From contig NC_089324.1 of assembly GCF_036669915.1 (NCBI RefSeq), positions 857,344 through 921,343 on the forward strand: a stretch of DNA of 64,000 bases, read 5' to 3'. This DNA comes from Pocillopora verrucosa (taxonomy: Eukaryota; Cnidaria; Anthozoa; Scleractinia; Pocilloporidae). Positions 12,101 to 23,900 of the stretch are shown here, in pieces. The translations under genes and the position numbers were made by a program. Position 1 is the stretch's first letter, and each line of letters begins with the position of its first letter. The notes under the pieces were generated by a model, which was given only the letters and a program-made list of their open reading frames with translations, was not told the origin of the DNA and searched no databases.

Positions 12101-13032
12101 GGATGTCATGACACTAATCTCTTCCGCCAATCAGTTAATAACGAGTAGAATAACAAACGTTTATCTTCCAAATCAGAAAGCGGACTTTAAATTTCTCTGT
12201 TGCCAAACAACTGTTAGGACGTAGTCAAGGTCTTTACAGGGTTATGGTTTGCATGTATTTACACTGCCTCGAAATACTTGAAATAACTGACAGTGACTTA
12301 CACATTGACACCGGGCCAATATATAATTGAATTGAAACAAAAAAAAAAAACTCCATGCTGGTAGTAACCTACGCATTGTTAATTTGGGAATATACAATAA
12401 TTGTTGGGGAACGGGTTTTTTAGCGCAAATTTGAATTTTATTTTGATCGAGTGAGATGAAAGGCGTGCTAAATTGGTGTAAACAACTATACAAGTGGATC
12501 ATGGTGATTTAAAAATGTACCGGTGAAGTATCACAACTGAATGATCAAATTAAATATTCACCGCGGCAAATTTGTTAACGAGGAGAATTGAATGGCCCAG
12601 TTAACATCAAATTTACAAAGTATGACTGCCTATGTGGTTGAATTTCACTGTCCAAAAACGATGTAGTATAATAAACTGCAAAAAAAATTAATAAAATAAA
12701 CCACTTACGCCTGCTGATAACAACAAACCACAAATGAGTCGTATTTAGGTACCTGTCTTGGCTTTCGATTCCTTAAAGTGGTCGAGTAACGCAGCATATA
12801 AGACTCCCACTGTGTAATGCATTCCCAAAACCACAAATAAATCGCAGAATGCCGCACCACAAACAACCCAAGCCCAGCCACCATCTTTCTCCGTGATTTC
12901 TGCATCTTTAGCGGAAGGGAACTCTGAATTAACTGGCGCACACGCGGCGATTTCAGTCGTTGAAATACTTTGGTCTCCATCTGTTGGCAGTAGTTTGGTA
13001 TCATACAAATCGTCTTCAAGTTCTTCTTTCAT
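9124..13032 (-). CDS. SLC16 monocarboxylate-transporter-like protein (four exons)
   Basis: Exons on the minus strand are 13032-12753, 11433-10847, 10123-9754 and 9323-9124. They total 1437 nt (478 codons plus stop) with phases 1,0,1 matching at each join. It is a 12-helix major-facilitator protein of the MCT type. The family signature at the start of helix 1, DGGWAW, is at residues 50-55. The second signature (FDKKRSFATGIATSGSNLG) is in exon 2. A long basic loop between helices 6 and 7 (KKTGKDRLVKST and on) and a short charged C-terminal tail are typical. Proton-linked carboxylate transport across the plasma membrane is the family norm, but many SLC16 members carry other solutes, so the substrate is unknown. 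Length matches the family. The gene is transcribed away from MGAT5. Confidence 0.93.
10440..10640. repeat. Interspersed repeat shared with 42230-42420
   Basis: GCTTGCGAGCAAGCTCTCAT followed by GAGCGGCGAAG and GTTTCGAGCG has a diverged counterpart at 42240-42300 (GCCTGCGAACAGGCTCTCAA). It lies in intron 2 of the transporter gene. Its class is not known to me. Confidence 0.5.
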
Positions 13033-14916
13033 TTCTATTCGAGTTTACACAGAGAAATACATCTGTGCCTCGCACGTTCTACGTTCGATTGGAATCAAAA
13101 TACCCTCCGGTTCGTCTCCCCGCGCGGATGATGGTCGGTAAGTGATTGATAAGATCGTCTGTCTGAGCTGAACTTGTTGACCTCTCCCGTCAGACCCTGC
13201 AACTGAGAGATCTCTTTAACCTAAGCTCTTCAGTCTGGTTCAAATGAAAATACCCTGCACAGCTTATGATTCGCTTGTCTCTTGTCTAATATTTATGATC
13301 GCTCCGACCTCCCTGCTCAGTTGGTAGTGGCGCCCCATCAAATAACATTGAATCTCATCAAAGCTAGAATTTTTTCAGGCCCCTAGCCTTATCCGATATC
13401 CGGTAAATCATTTGATTTCAGGGTAAAATTTCCGCACAGCCCCATACTATTGTAAAACAAATCTGTTTTCCCCACGGCAATGGCAAACAGATTAAATGTA
13501 GTATGGGGCTGTGCTGAAATTTTACCGATTTCAGTTCGGTTGCCAAGAACGTTTCATTACCTTTCATTAATGGCCGGTTCACGTTTGTTCCACGTCGTCT
13601 CAATGTTAAAATAATGGTAACAATCAGGCTGGGAAAATAAATGACGACGACGATGTCCCACAGCGCGGCGGGGTGGTATGGTGGGGGGAGGTGAAGAAGG
13701 TCTGGGTGGATGGGGGAGAAGGAGGTTTAGGTGGAGTGTCAAGGAAAATCATCAATGCTCAAACACTGTGCAAGGTTCCAAAGAGTCACCCAGCTCATAA
13801 AGCTATTAAGATATTTTCTATGAAAAGCGTACCCTGTTTGGCATCATTTACCCGCATAGTACTACTAAGGATCTCTCTCTTCCGACCCCCGACCCCCGAC
13901 GAAGTGACGTAACATCTTGCGGCAAACACATGACAACTTGCTTTACGCGGATTAATACTTATGTAAGGTTTGTAAGGGTTGGGTCATATCTAATGAAGTC
14001 CGACAGAGAAGCCAGCTTCTTATATTAAGGGGAACTGTAGCCATAATATTGATATTAGTTTTGAAAAATAACGATAACAATAACACTAACAATAGTTACA
14101 ATCAGTATCAACTGATTGATGGCAGTTAAGTTTCTTATTTCGTCGCTGCATTTTTAAATTAACAGAACAATAATATCGTTCGATGTCGTTTCGATTTTCG
14201 GGAAACTATCTCGAAATCTCTCTGTGAATCAAACGCGGTTGTACGAGAGAAAAACCAGCTGTTTATCCCTTGCTGATTTATCACAAGATCGTAAAAACAT
14301 CGACAGACTACGCGAAAGAATCGGCTGGACTCAATGATGCTTTCACAAGAAGACAAACAATATCTTTCTGATGCAAATGAGCTGGACTTGTTAATCCGCA
14401 TGACACTCATTAAAAATTTACGAGTTTAACAGGGGAGGTGTTTTCTGGTACTGCAAGTCTGTCAATTATTTTTGACGAAATTACTTAAGTTACATTCTCC
14501 TTGAATCACAGGAAGACCCGAATATTCAAAGGAAAAGCTTTCACTGGCTGGCAAAGTCTCAAATTGGGTGCACTATTCTTTGTCTTCATAGCAAAAGATT
14601 TTAAAATTAGTACAGCATTCCCATTGGAACTTCACGCTTTGTTTTATAGGAATGTTTCATGTTCCTGTCCAATATTTTACTCCAACAAAGGTCTGGATGG
14701 CAATAAAAAAATAATGTTGTCATAACAACTGTCAGTCAAGTTAAATCTTGCTATCGTGACGAGTCAAGCTTCAGGGTTTTCGTTGGGTCTTCATGTTGGG
14801 TTTGAGGATGTGGAATTAAGTTTTAACAAGACTTCTAATGTAGTTCTTTTCCGAGTAGGCCCTTCGTCATAGGGCTGTGCATCCAGACCGTCGAAATCTG
14901 TTGACTTGTCGGTACG
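13033..14916. other. Divergent intergenic region, transporter/MGAT5
   Basis: This 1.9-kb region separates the start codons of the minus-strand transporter and plus-strand MGAT5. It should contain both promoters and 5' UTRs, possibly with untranslated exons. I see a long hairpin (13422-13526) and G-rich runs at 13673-13740, but no TATA box or coding exon I would support. Confidence 0.5.
13422..13526. repeat. 105-bp hairpin-forming inverted repeat
   Basis: Left arm 13422-13467 (containing GCACAGCCCCATACTA and ACAAATCTGTTTT) pairs with right arm 13483-13526 (AACAGATT, TAGTATGGGGCTGTGC). The arms are about 44 bp with few mismatches and the loop is about 15 bp. It is either a MITE or a local palindrome. 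Confidence 0.7.
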
Positions 14917-17900
14917 ATGACGGGAACCCGAACTCATCTTTACCAGCGTGGTACATTTCGGAAATGCCGGTTAACTTCGAGTCGATTGGGTTTCATTCTG
15001 ATTGTTCTTAGCTTTATTTGGGGAATGTATCTCATTCAAGTGCAACTGAATGAAAAACAATCGCAGTCTGAATACTTAAAGGAGAAAATTATTGCATTAT
15101 CGAAGGAATACATCGATGCAGTCGCGAAGGAGAAAGGCTTACATTCATCGGAGTTAGGAACTAATGGTAGGTGGACTTCACTTCCTGCACGCGCGCTGCT
15201 CATTAAAGCAGGTGCCTTATTTCGCTTACAAACAGATTCTCGGCAAGCTTTGCGGTTGTTGCATCCAGAAACGTTCGGCGAAGTAATGCTTTCATCTTTT
15301 ATTTTCGTTACCGAGTTTCACGGGTTTATTTAATTTCTTTAGAAGAAAATTAGCCTACTAAATATTTATATAACGCTTTTATTTTTTGAGAATAATTATG
15401 AAAGTTTCTGTCTTTATCTCCTCTTGGAAACTTCTTTCGCTGTGAAATTGATACAGTTTCCTGTCGAGATATTTAGAACATTATTCTAACGTGCATTCTT
15501 TCGACTTTGCCTTCTTTCGAATTTGCCTTTTGCGCTCCATTATACAAGAACAAAGTTTAATCTTCATGTGTTAGATGTATAAAATTATGAACCTTGAATA
15601 GCGCAAAAAAATTGGACAAAAATTGGTTAAATTTAACCTCGATTGTTCGGCATATGATCAAGCGAAATCGAGCGGCATTTTCCCGTGGTTATTGAGGTGC
15701 AATAAGATTACTGTTTTGGAGGAATACAACGGTCAATATTTTTATTGACATTCGTTCGTGATCAATATAGTCGTGGGTGCAAATTGCCTGACCAACATTT
15801 CTCATCCAAATAAACTCAGTCACATGGTGTGAACACGCAAACAAAATAAAGGGCTTCCAAGCTTAAATGATAACCATTTATTTTCTTTCCTGCCAAAACG
15901 TTTTGCCATTAATGTACTTTTAATACGCTCAGGCAGAGGAAATATTGTTTTTTATGGTTTTTGTGTATTCTGGTAACTGCCAGGGGCAATTACCAAATAT
16001 AGGCATGCATAGCAGACAAGAGTTATTTTATTGGCTGGGTAAGTTGAGAGGGAACAATTTGTGTACATAATCTTATGCACATTTTTGTTCAAATACAGTA
16101 CATCACACTGAGGTAGTTAGTAATAATGCCTGAACTGACACAATGTCCTCACTGAGTTAAATGAAGACACAATCTCTCTGGAGAAATTGCGACATTTCTC
16201 AGCAATTCACCCAGTAAATACAGGCTTTTAGATGGCTACATTTAGATAGCAAGTTTGAAAAGATTTCTGTATAACCCCACAATTTTCTGAAACTAAGCTG
16301 AAGTCCTAAAAGCAATAACTCTTTTCATCAAATGTCACATGTAATGAAAACACATGTGACGTGTGTTTTCATGCACATGCGTGCAGTTCCCATAAGTTTA
16401 AGCTTAATCTCTGTGCTTGTTTCTATCTTACCCAAGGTTAAAAGTGGCATTGTTTTTCAACTTTTCTGAAAAAAGTGCCATTTTATCTTTACTTGTGTTG
16501 TTGCTATTGTTCCAAAAAGTGAGAACTCAAAAGTTCTTGACATGAGCAGATGTTTGGGGATAATTAGTTGATCCAATACCTAATTCTCTGAACTAATATT
16601 ACAAGAATTGTATGGTTGACAGTAAGGAGAATTACAAATTTTATCTGGGAGTTAAGGGTTAAGTACATATGGTACCTATAGATCTTTATTAACAGACCAT
16701 TTAACATGGCTACCTTTAGATGCAAATTTGTTTCCCATGGTCATGATATCTCTAGTTGTACAGTTTGCTTCTTGAGAGGTATTTTATAAAATAGATTATC
16801 TTAAAATACCTTCCACTGATGCAGCACACAGTTTCTTTATAAAGTTGCCCCTTTTATAATTTTTTTCTACAGGGGAAGTTGAAGTCCGTGAGATGAAAAA
16901 GGCTACTGCAATTCTTCTTCAAAATATGCTATCAAGGATAAAGAATCTTGAGAAACAAGTTGAAAATGTGATCATAAACAGTACTTCGGAATTCCAGCAT
17001 CTCACAAAAGCCATCAAGTCCCTAAACAGAACAATCAATAATATTACAAGAGTATCAGGTTAGCAGGAAACTATTTGATTTTAGGACCTTACAACATAGA
17101 GAGCAAAATTAGTTAATGCTGATTTTATTAATATTTTGTTAATTTCCACCACAGGAATATTATAGCAGACAGTTAAGACAATTATCAAAATAGGATTTTG
17201 AAGACGAAAGGGTCAAGTAGGCCTGTAGTGAATGAGACAATCTATTAGAGAGTCTTACCTCTAATTGGCCAGTTGATTGCTTGGCCTGCATGTTGGTGCA
17301 GTCAGTCATTCAGTAAGTCAGTCAGTCAGTTGGCCAGTTAGTCAGTCAGTCTTTCAATCAGACAGTCAGTCAGTCAGTAAGTCAGTCAGTCTTTCAATCA
17401 GACAGTCAGTCAGTCAGACAGTCAGTCAGTCAGTCAGTCAGTCAGTCAGTTGATCAGTAAGTCAGCCAGTTGGTCAGTCAGTCAGTTGATCAGTAAGTCA
17501 GCCAGTTGGTCAGTCAGTCAGTTGATCAGTAAGTCAGCCAGTTGGTCAGTCAGTCAGTTGATCAGTAAGTCAGCCAGTTGGTCAGTCAGTCAGTTGATCA
17601 GTAAGTCAGCCAGTTGGTCAGTCAGTCAGTTGATCAGTAAGTCAGCCAGTTGGTCAGTCAGTCAGTTGATCAGTAAGTCAGTCAGTTGATCAGTAAGTCA
17701 GCCAGTTGGTCAGTCAGTCAGTTGATCAGTAAGTCAGCCAGTTGGTCTGTCAGTCAGTCAGTCATTCAATCAGTAAGTTAGCCAGTCAGTAAATAAGTTA
17801 GTCAATCAGTTGTGTTTGTGGTATGGTAACTAATATTGCACTGACTGAAATTGCAGAAGAGGAAGGCTGTTACATCCCAGATAACCCTGCATATCCTGAA

Positions 17901-20900
17901 TGTGGCAAAAAAGTAAATGTAAGTATGTTGCAACTGTTTGTTTTACAGAACTGCCTTGAAATAAGTGACTCTTAGCTGTGCAGTTGATCATATTTAAAAA
18001 TCATTTGCAGAGAGCAAAGTGAATATTGTACAAATAATATAAGGTCATGAGGGAAACAGTTAGTTTTGTTCTCCTGAGAGTCCTGATGTTTCCCGAGATA
18101 AAGTTGAGGGAAAACAAAACTAACTAGTTTCCTGAGGGACAATACATTAACTACTTTGTTATATATTTAGACTTTCCCTTAAAAAATCATATGGCTAAAA
18201 AAAAAAAACAAACATGCTGTTGTATTCAGTGTGTGGGCAACAATTGCGCAATTGTATCCTGGTCGGAATACATTTGAATTTGATCAAGAATCAACCAATC
18301 ACAGTGCTCATTTTGTGGAGTGAAAATCTAGCTATCTAAGAATGTTGAATAATCCAGAAACAAAGTTGAGGGATTATTCAACATTTATTCATTTATTGAG
18401 GCATTAAAATTTATTGTAGACTTACTCAGCTGCGCCTTGCAAGCCCACAACATTTTGACCAATGCGATGATGAATATTATTGTCCATAAGAGTACAAACC
18501 AGGCTAAACCACTGTCAATTTGTTAATTAGCTTTTTGCTATCTAGTTTTAGTGTATATGAAATTTGTTTTTTTTAATAGTGGATTAGAGAGCACTGGAAA
18601 TCAGACCCGAAGTTTATTAAACATGGTGTGAATGACAGTTTATGTTCTATCCTCAATTATCTCAGTGAGGTATGTCACAGATTTGTTAATTCTCTTCTTC
18701 TTTCAATTGCATGTTTGGTAGGATTTATCTTTATTAACAAAACTTATGTGGACAATGTGGCTGGAAATTACCCTGGCAAGCTTACTTCTTTTCTTGCATC
18801 TTATAGACTTTAACCCAGTAAACTCCCTAGATCTGATTGTTAATTCTCCCCTCTAGCTGCTACACTTCTCCTAGAAAATTAATTGTGAGAATTTGGCATT
18901 CGATCAAGATATCAACTTCTTAACCTGAATGATAAGTTTGAGTATTCTCCCAACCTGTTTTCTGGCAAATCTTTGTATACCACAGGGAGAAGTTACATGT
19001 TAATCTCTTCTGGGGGTTTACCTTGTTGTAGTCCATCTCAGTGCAATTATAAACAGTCACAGCTTATTTATTGATAGGAGTAAAAATTAAGATAATTTTC
19101 TTGAATTGTAGGTTGAGCATTGGTGTCCCAAAGATTATAAAGGTCATAAAAGAAAATCAGAGGTGGAGAAATGTGTCATTCCATCTGATCCTGCCTTTCC
19201 ACACTGCAGCGATAAAGTCCAGGTATGTTATGATATTTTGTTAACATGAAATGATAGAGTTTATGTTTGCAGGCATAAATGTGTTTTGGGCCTAACTTAG
19301 ACTCATTTAAGCCTGAGCTTCAAGGTAGTGGTCAACATGACTCTGAGAATGACTCAAAACATATTTATGCCCATGAAAGTAAACTCTTCTAGTATTAGCA
19401 TCACTTTGGAGAGTGTCAAGATTATAAGAACTGAAAAATGCCAACAAGACAGTCTAAACAATCATGCAAGGGTGCAAGAAGGCTGAAATGCATTTCTGCC
19501 TGCCAAAATCTCCATGTTAGTCCGCAAAATGCACCACATTGCTGGACAAAGTTATAATAATGTGTTTTTGTGGTGCTCAGTTCTCTTAATGTTTCATATT
19601 ATTGCTGTGTGTTCAGTGGATGCAGAACTTCTGGCAATCTGACATGAGGTACGCCGGTCACGGGGTGGATGGAAGTCTTTGTTCATTTCTGAAATATCTG
19701 AGTGAGGTATGAATATTTATTGATATTAATAAATAAATGATAATAATATGTGAGGAGATATTATTGATCCAGATACATTTCTGGCTCTGTTGTGTTAATA
19801 GTAACTGAGACATCTGCTCATGACATGATTTATACAGAATGTGGCAGATTGCAGTATAAAGAAATTTGAGTTGAAAATGAATCAAATTAAGATTCAAGGC
19901 AGCTGAGTTTAATTGTGATTTTGGAGGGGTTTAATGCAGCAGTTATTCAAGTGCAGGATTCATTTACAATCATTTTTTTCTTAAATAACTGAATCACTGG
20001 TGTTTTTTGGTGTGATGTCTCACTTTTCTCTTATTAATTTCCCTGGATAGTGTAGATTGTTTAGTTGTACTTTAATTGTATTGGATCAGTTGATCCAATA
20101 CCAAATTCTCCAAAATAACATCATAAGAATTGTGTGGCAGGCTACACAGTGAGGAGAAGTGCTAATGAGATCTTAAGAATGAGAAGGTTAACCCATTAAA
20201 ACTTAAGAGTGCTTAGCATGTTATTTCTCCCTGTGATATCACCCCTGAATCAAACATTATGGTCTCAAGAAGAAAGGAAATGATCAGCGACTGAAAAGCT
20301 CTTGATTGTTAAACAAATTCTCCTTATCAGCACCATAGGAAGTGTGCATAGAACAGTATGGAGAATATGCATACTGTTAGATCCAAGTGTAACATTTTTT
20401 TTGATTATTCGTTCTTGCCTAATTTGTTTTTCCTTTGCGTACGCAAATTAGTTTATACTTCTTTTCGTCCATTTGTTTAGTCTTCTTTTTTGGCGTTAAT
20501 TTAGGTGTTTATCTCTTTCTGTCAGTTTTCGTGCCCTCGTTAGCGTTTCCGTGCTGTTTCATCTTCATTAGCGCCTTTCTATAGTTTTATTTTCCGCATG
20601 TTCTAGCGTATTTTCATATCGTAGTTTGTCAGTACAGTTTGTGAGTTCAGTTTGGTCCGCGCTTAGCGCAGTTCTGTTTAGTTTGTTTCTAGCCTCTTCG
20701 CGTTATTCGCAGTCCTCTTTACAGAAGTTTTCTCTGGCCAAAACAATTTTCAACCCACAGTCTTAGTACCAAGCACGTCGGCTCCAATAAATCTTTTTCT
20801 TTTTATTTGGTTTGTGGTGTTATTATTCAAGGCCAGGAGTCTTGCAGGTTTATTGCAGTTTCACATACTGATGTTAGAGTGTAAAGGGTTAACAGTCAGG

Positions 20901-23900
20901 AGTCACAGGCCTAAACATCACCTCTTGTTACTGTCTCATCAGGTGGAGAATTTCTGTCCCTTACGTAGTGGTGGACATGTGAGTAATGACTGTGAAATCC
21001 CAACTGACAAGGAGTTCCCAGAGTGTCCCAGCAAAATTGCTGTAAGTTTTCAAAGCTGCTACTGATTCTATTTAATATATGTGCTTCTATCTTTATTATT
21101 TTTATTCTATCGTCTATCCTTATTAAAATTGCCTCCTACTGCGTGATGTATCAGTAATTGGTATTTAAACATGCCAATATTGGAATTGTTTGGGATGAAT
21201 ATTTATAAATACTTTTTTATTTATATCTAGTGGATGAGGCAGTTCTGGAAAACTGATAAGTGCTACAAAGAGGACCATGGTGTCAATGGAAGTATCTGCT
21301 CTTTTATTGTTTATTTAAGTGAGGTAGGTATTTTCAAATGTGTGTTGCATTATGATAGGGTGTATGGTTTTTTGCGTACAAGTTAAATAAACAATAGGCT
21401 GCACTTTCCTATAGTTTACTGGTGTAATAATCCATGTGGAATTTTAGAGGAACACAAGAAACGTGTGTAACTCGCTAGCCAGTGGCAATGATGTATTTAA
21501 CCCTTTAACTCCCAAGATCTAATCAGTAATCTCCTTACTGTCTGCCATACAGTTCTTGTGATGTTAGTTTGGAGAATTATGTACTGGATCAACTTATAAC
21601 CCCCTGACTGATATTTTTCTTTATTCTCATCACTTGTCTGCTTGATATTGTATTGATATTGTGGGGATAAAATTTTCTCTTGGTCACTGACGGGAGTTGA
21701 ATGGTTAGACTTTTCTCATGCTCACTCAACATCATAAGTGCGTTATTTCACCAGTAAACTGATAGAAAGTCTGTTACTTTTGTAAGATAAACTTTCAATT
21801 TTCTATGGGTTTCCACTGCAACAAGTCATAGGTTTTTGACCAATCAGGGTGCTAGTTGTAAATTAGCATCTCAATTATTTCATAATGTCAGGTTACGGTA
21901 AGTCTGGAAATGTGACAGTGCACTGGGAATAATTTTTAATATAACTAGTTGCATGGTAATAGTGGAATATAAATTCAGATGTAAATTTTTAGGATGTTTT
22001 AGCACTAACTATTTGTAACTTTTTCTTTGATTGTCAGGTGGAGAGATGGTGCCCTTTATTGCCAGGAAGAAGAGTGCCAAGTGATTTACCAAAATTAAAC
22101 CAATTGGCTGTGAGTTTGTTGACATTGAAAGTGATCAGTTGATTGGATCTAATTTCTAAGATTTTACTGATATTTTAATGTGTATAGGATACCTCAGAGA
22201 CATTTAACCCTTTAACTCCCAAGATCTCATTAGTAATTCTCCTTACTGTCTGCCATACAGTTCTTGTGATGTTAGTTTGGATAATTTCATATTGGATCAA
22301 CTTATAATCCCCTAACTGATAGTTTTCTTCATTCTCATCACATGTCTGCTTGATATTGTATTGATATTGTAAGGAGAAATTCTCTCTTGGTCACTCACGG
22401 GAGTTAAAGGGTTAAGTGTTTCCTACTTCTCATCTGCTCATCATTAACCCAGCTGTCTTACATTTCTTATTTTATGTCTTCTTATCACCATTCTGCTTGA
22501 AATTATATCAACCTTACAGAGAGAGAAATTCAGTTTTGGTCATTACTGAGAGTGATTGGGTCAAGCGAACTTTATAAAATTGTCATCACTTCATGTGAAT
22601 AAAATCTAGATATTAGCTCTGCAGATTGGTTCACTTGGTTTGCATTTATGTTTTTTTTTCTTTTATCCTGTTGGCAGGATGTCACTAGGACAAATGTACA
22701 AAGCCTTTTGAATCTCTTAACGGATGAAAAAGGTCTGAAATTTCGTTGGATTAAAGCGAGGATTGTACAGATGTGGCCTCATTGGCAAACAGCATTTTCA
22801 GCCTTAAAAATCAAAAGAGATTTCTCAAAAACAGTTAAAAAGAAGGTAAATGGATTTAAGCCTGGTTACAGTCAGGAGACATGCCGCAACTTGGCACAGG
22901 CTCTCAATGACAATTCACTTTTCATCACTGAGACAGTGATGAAAATCAATTAAACATGTCACACAAATTTAAATTTGCTGTTAGTTGGTAGTAGTTTGGA
23001 TTTGTGCCATGATGGTGTTGATAAAGTGAGTCAGAAAACATAAGTTGCTTGAAGAAGAATGGCAGAATGTAGTCGAAATGTCGCGATCCACATCCCAAGT
23101 GACCACATCTTTAGGCAAATGATTATATTTCTCTTTTGAAAATGAGTTGGAGTGTCGCGCTTTGAGGAGTTCCTCCCAGAAAGCTATAGCAGTAAGATTT
23201 TAACCTTGAGTGTACATCTTTGGTCACCAAAAAGTTGAGCTGGGAGTCCTGCAAGGCAACCAATAACTTAGGACAAAATGGAATGAATGAAGTTGTATTA
23301 CCAGTAAATTCAAAGTATTTGTTTAACTAAAGGTTGGATACCAGACACAACTCCAGTACTTGTAAAAGAAACAACAGCCATCTGGAACTGGGTGGAACGT
23401 GGCTTTGCAATTCAAACTCCTGCATTGTCACCTGAACCAAAATAGTTATCATTTTTCTTAACCTCGCCTTTCAGATTTTAATCCATATTGGACTGTTGTC
23501 AAATGAAAACAAGCTTCACTTTGCCGAAGAGGCTGGCAAAGGTGGTCCGTTAGGGGAGCTGGTTCAGTGGAGTGACTTGATAACTTCCCTTTACATCCTT
23601 GGACATGATATCACAGTCACTGCTGATTTGCTCTCTGCAACAAGGCAAGTTTGCTCTTGAACTCCCATGATCCAATTAGAAATTCTCACCCCTGACTGCC
23701 ATACATTTTCTTTAAAATCAGCTAGGAGAATTTGGTGTTATATCAACATAACCCCCTTTTAAGCTGATAGGCGTGTTCTTTTAACTTGTTTGCACGACAA
23801 CAAATTTTTGGCAGCCTGTTCTTTTATATTTTATAGTCCAATTGTAGGGGTGACGATAACCTTTTCTACAGGCGGCTTTGCCCGGAAAGAGGCCGTAAAT

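Noticed and set aside
14917..15333. A longer first MGAT5 exon ending at the donor near 15283
   Set aside because: That donor is phase 0 and puts a stop early in exon 2. The AATG|GTAGGT donor at 15167 is stronger and phase-correct.
17450..17689. Open frame encoding a perfect 12-residue repeat (ISKSASWSVSQL type)
   Set aside because: It is the 36-bp minisatellite read through. The array lies between firm splice sites of MGAT5 intron 2.
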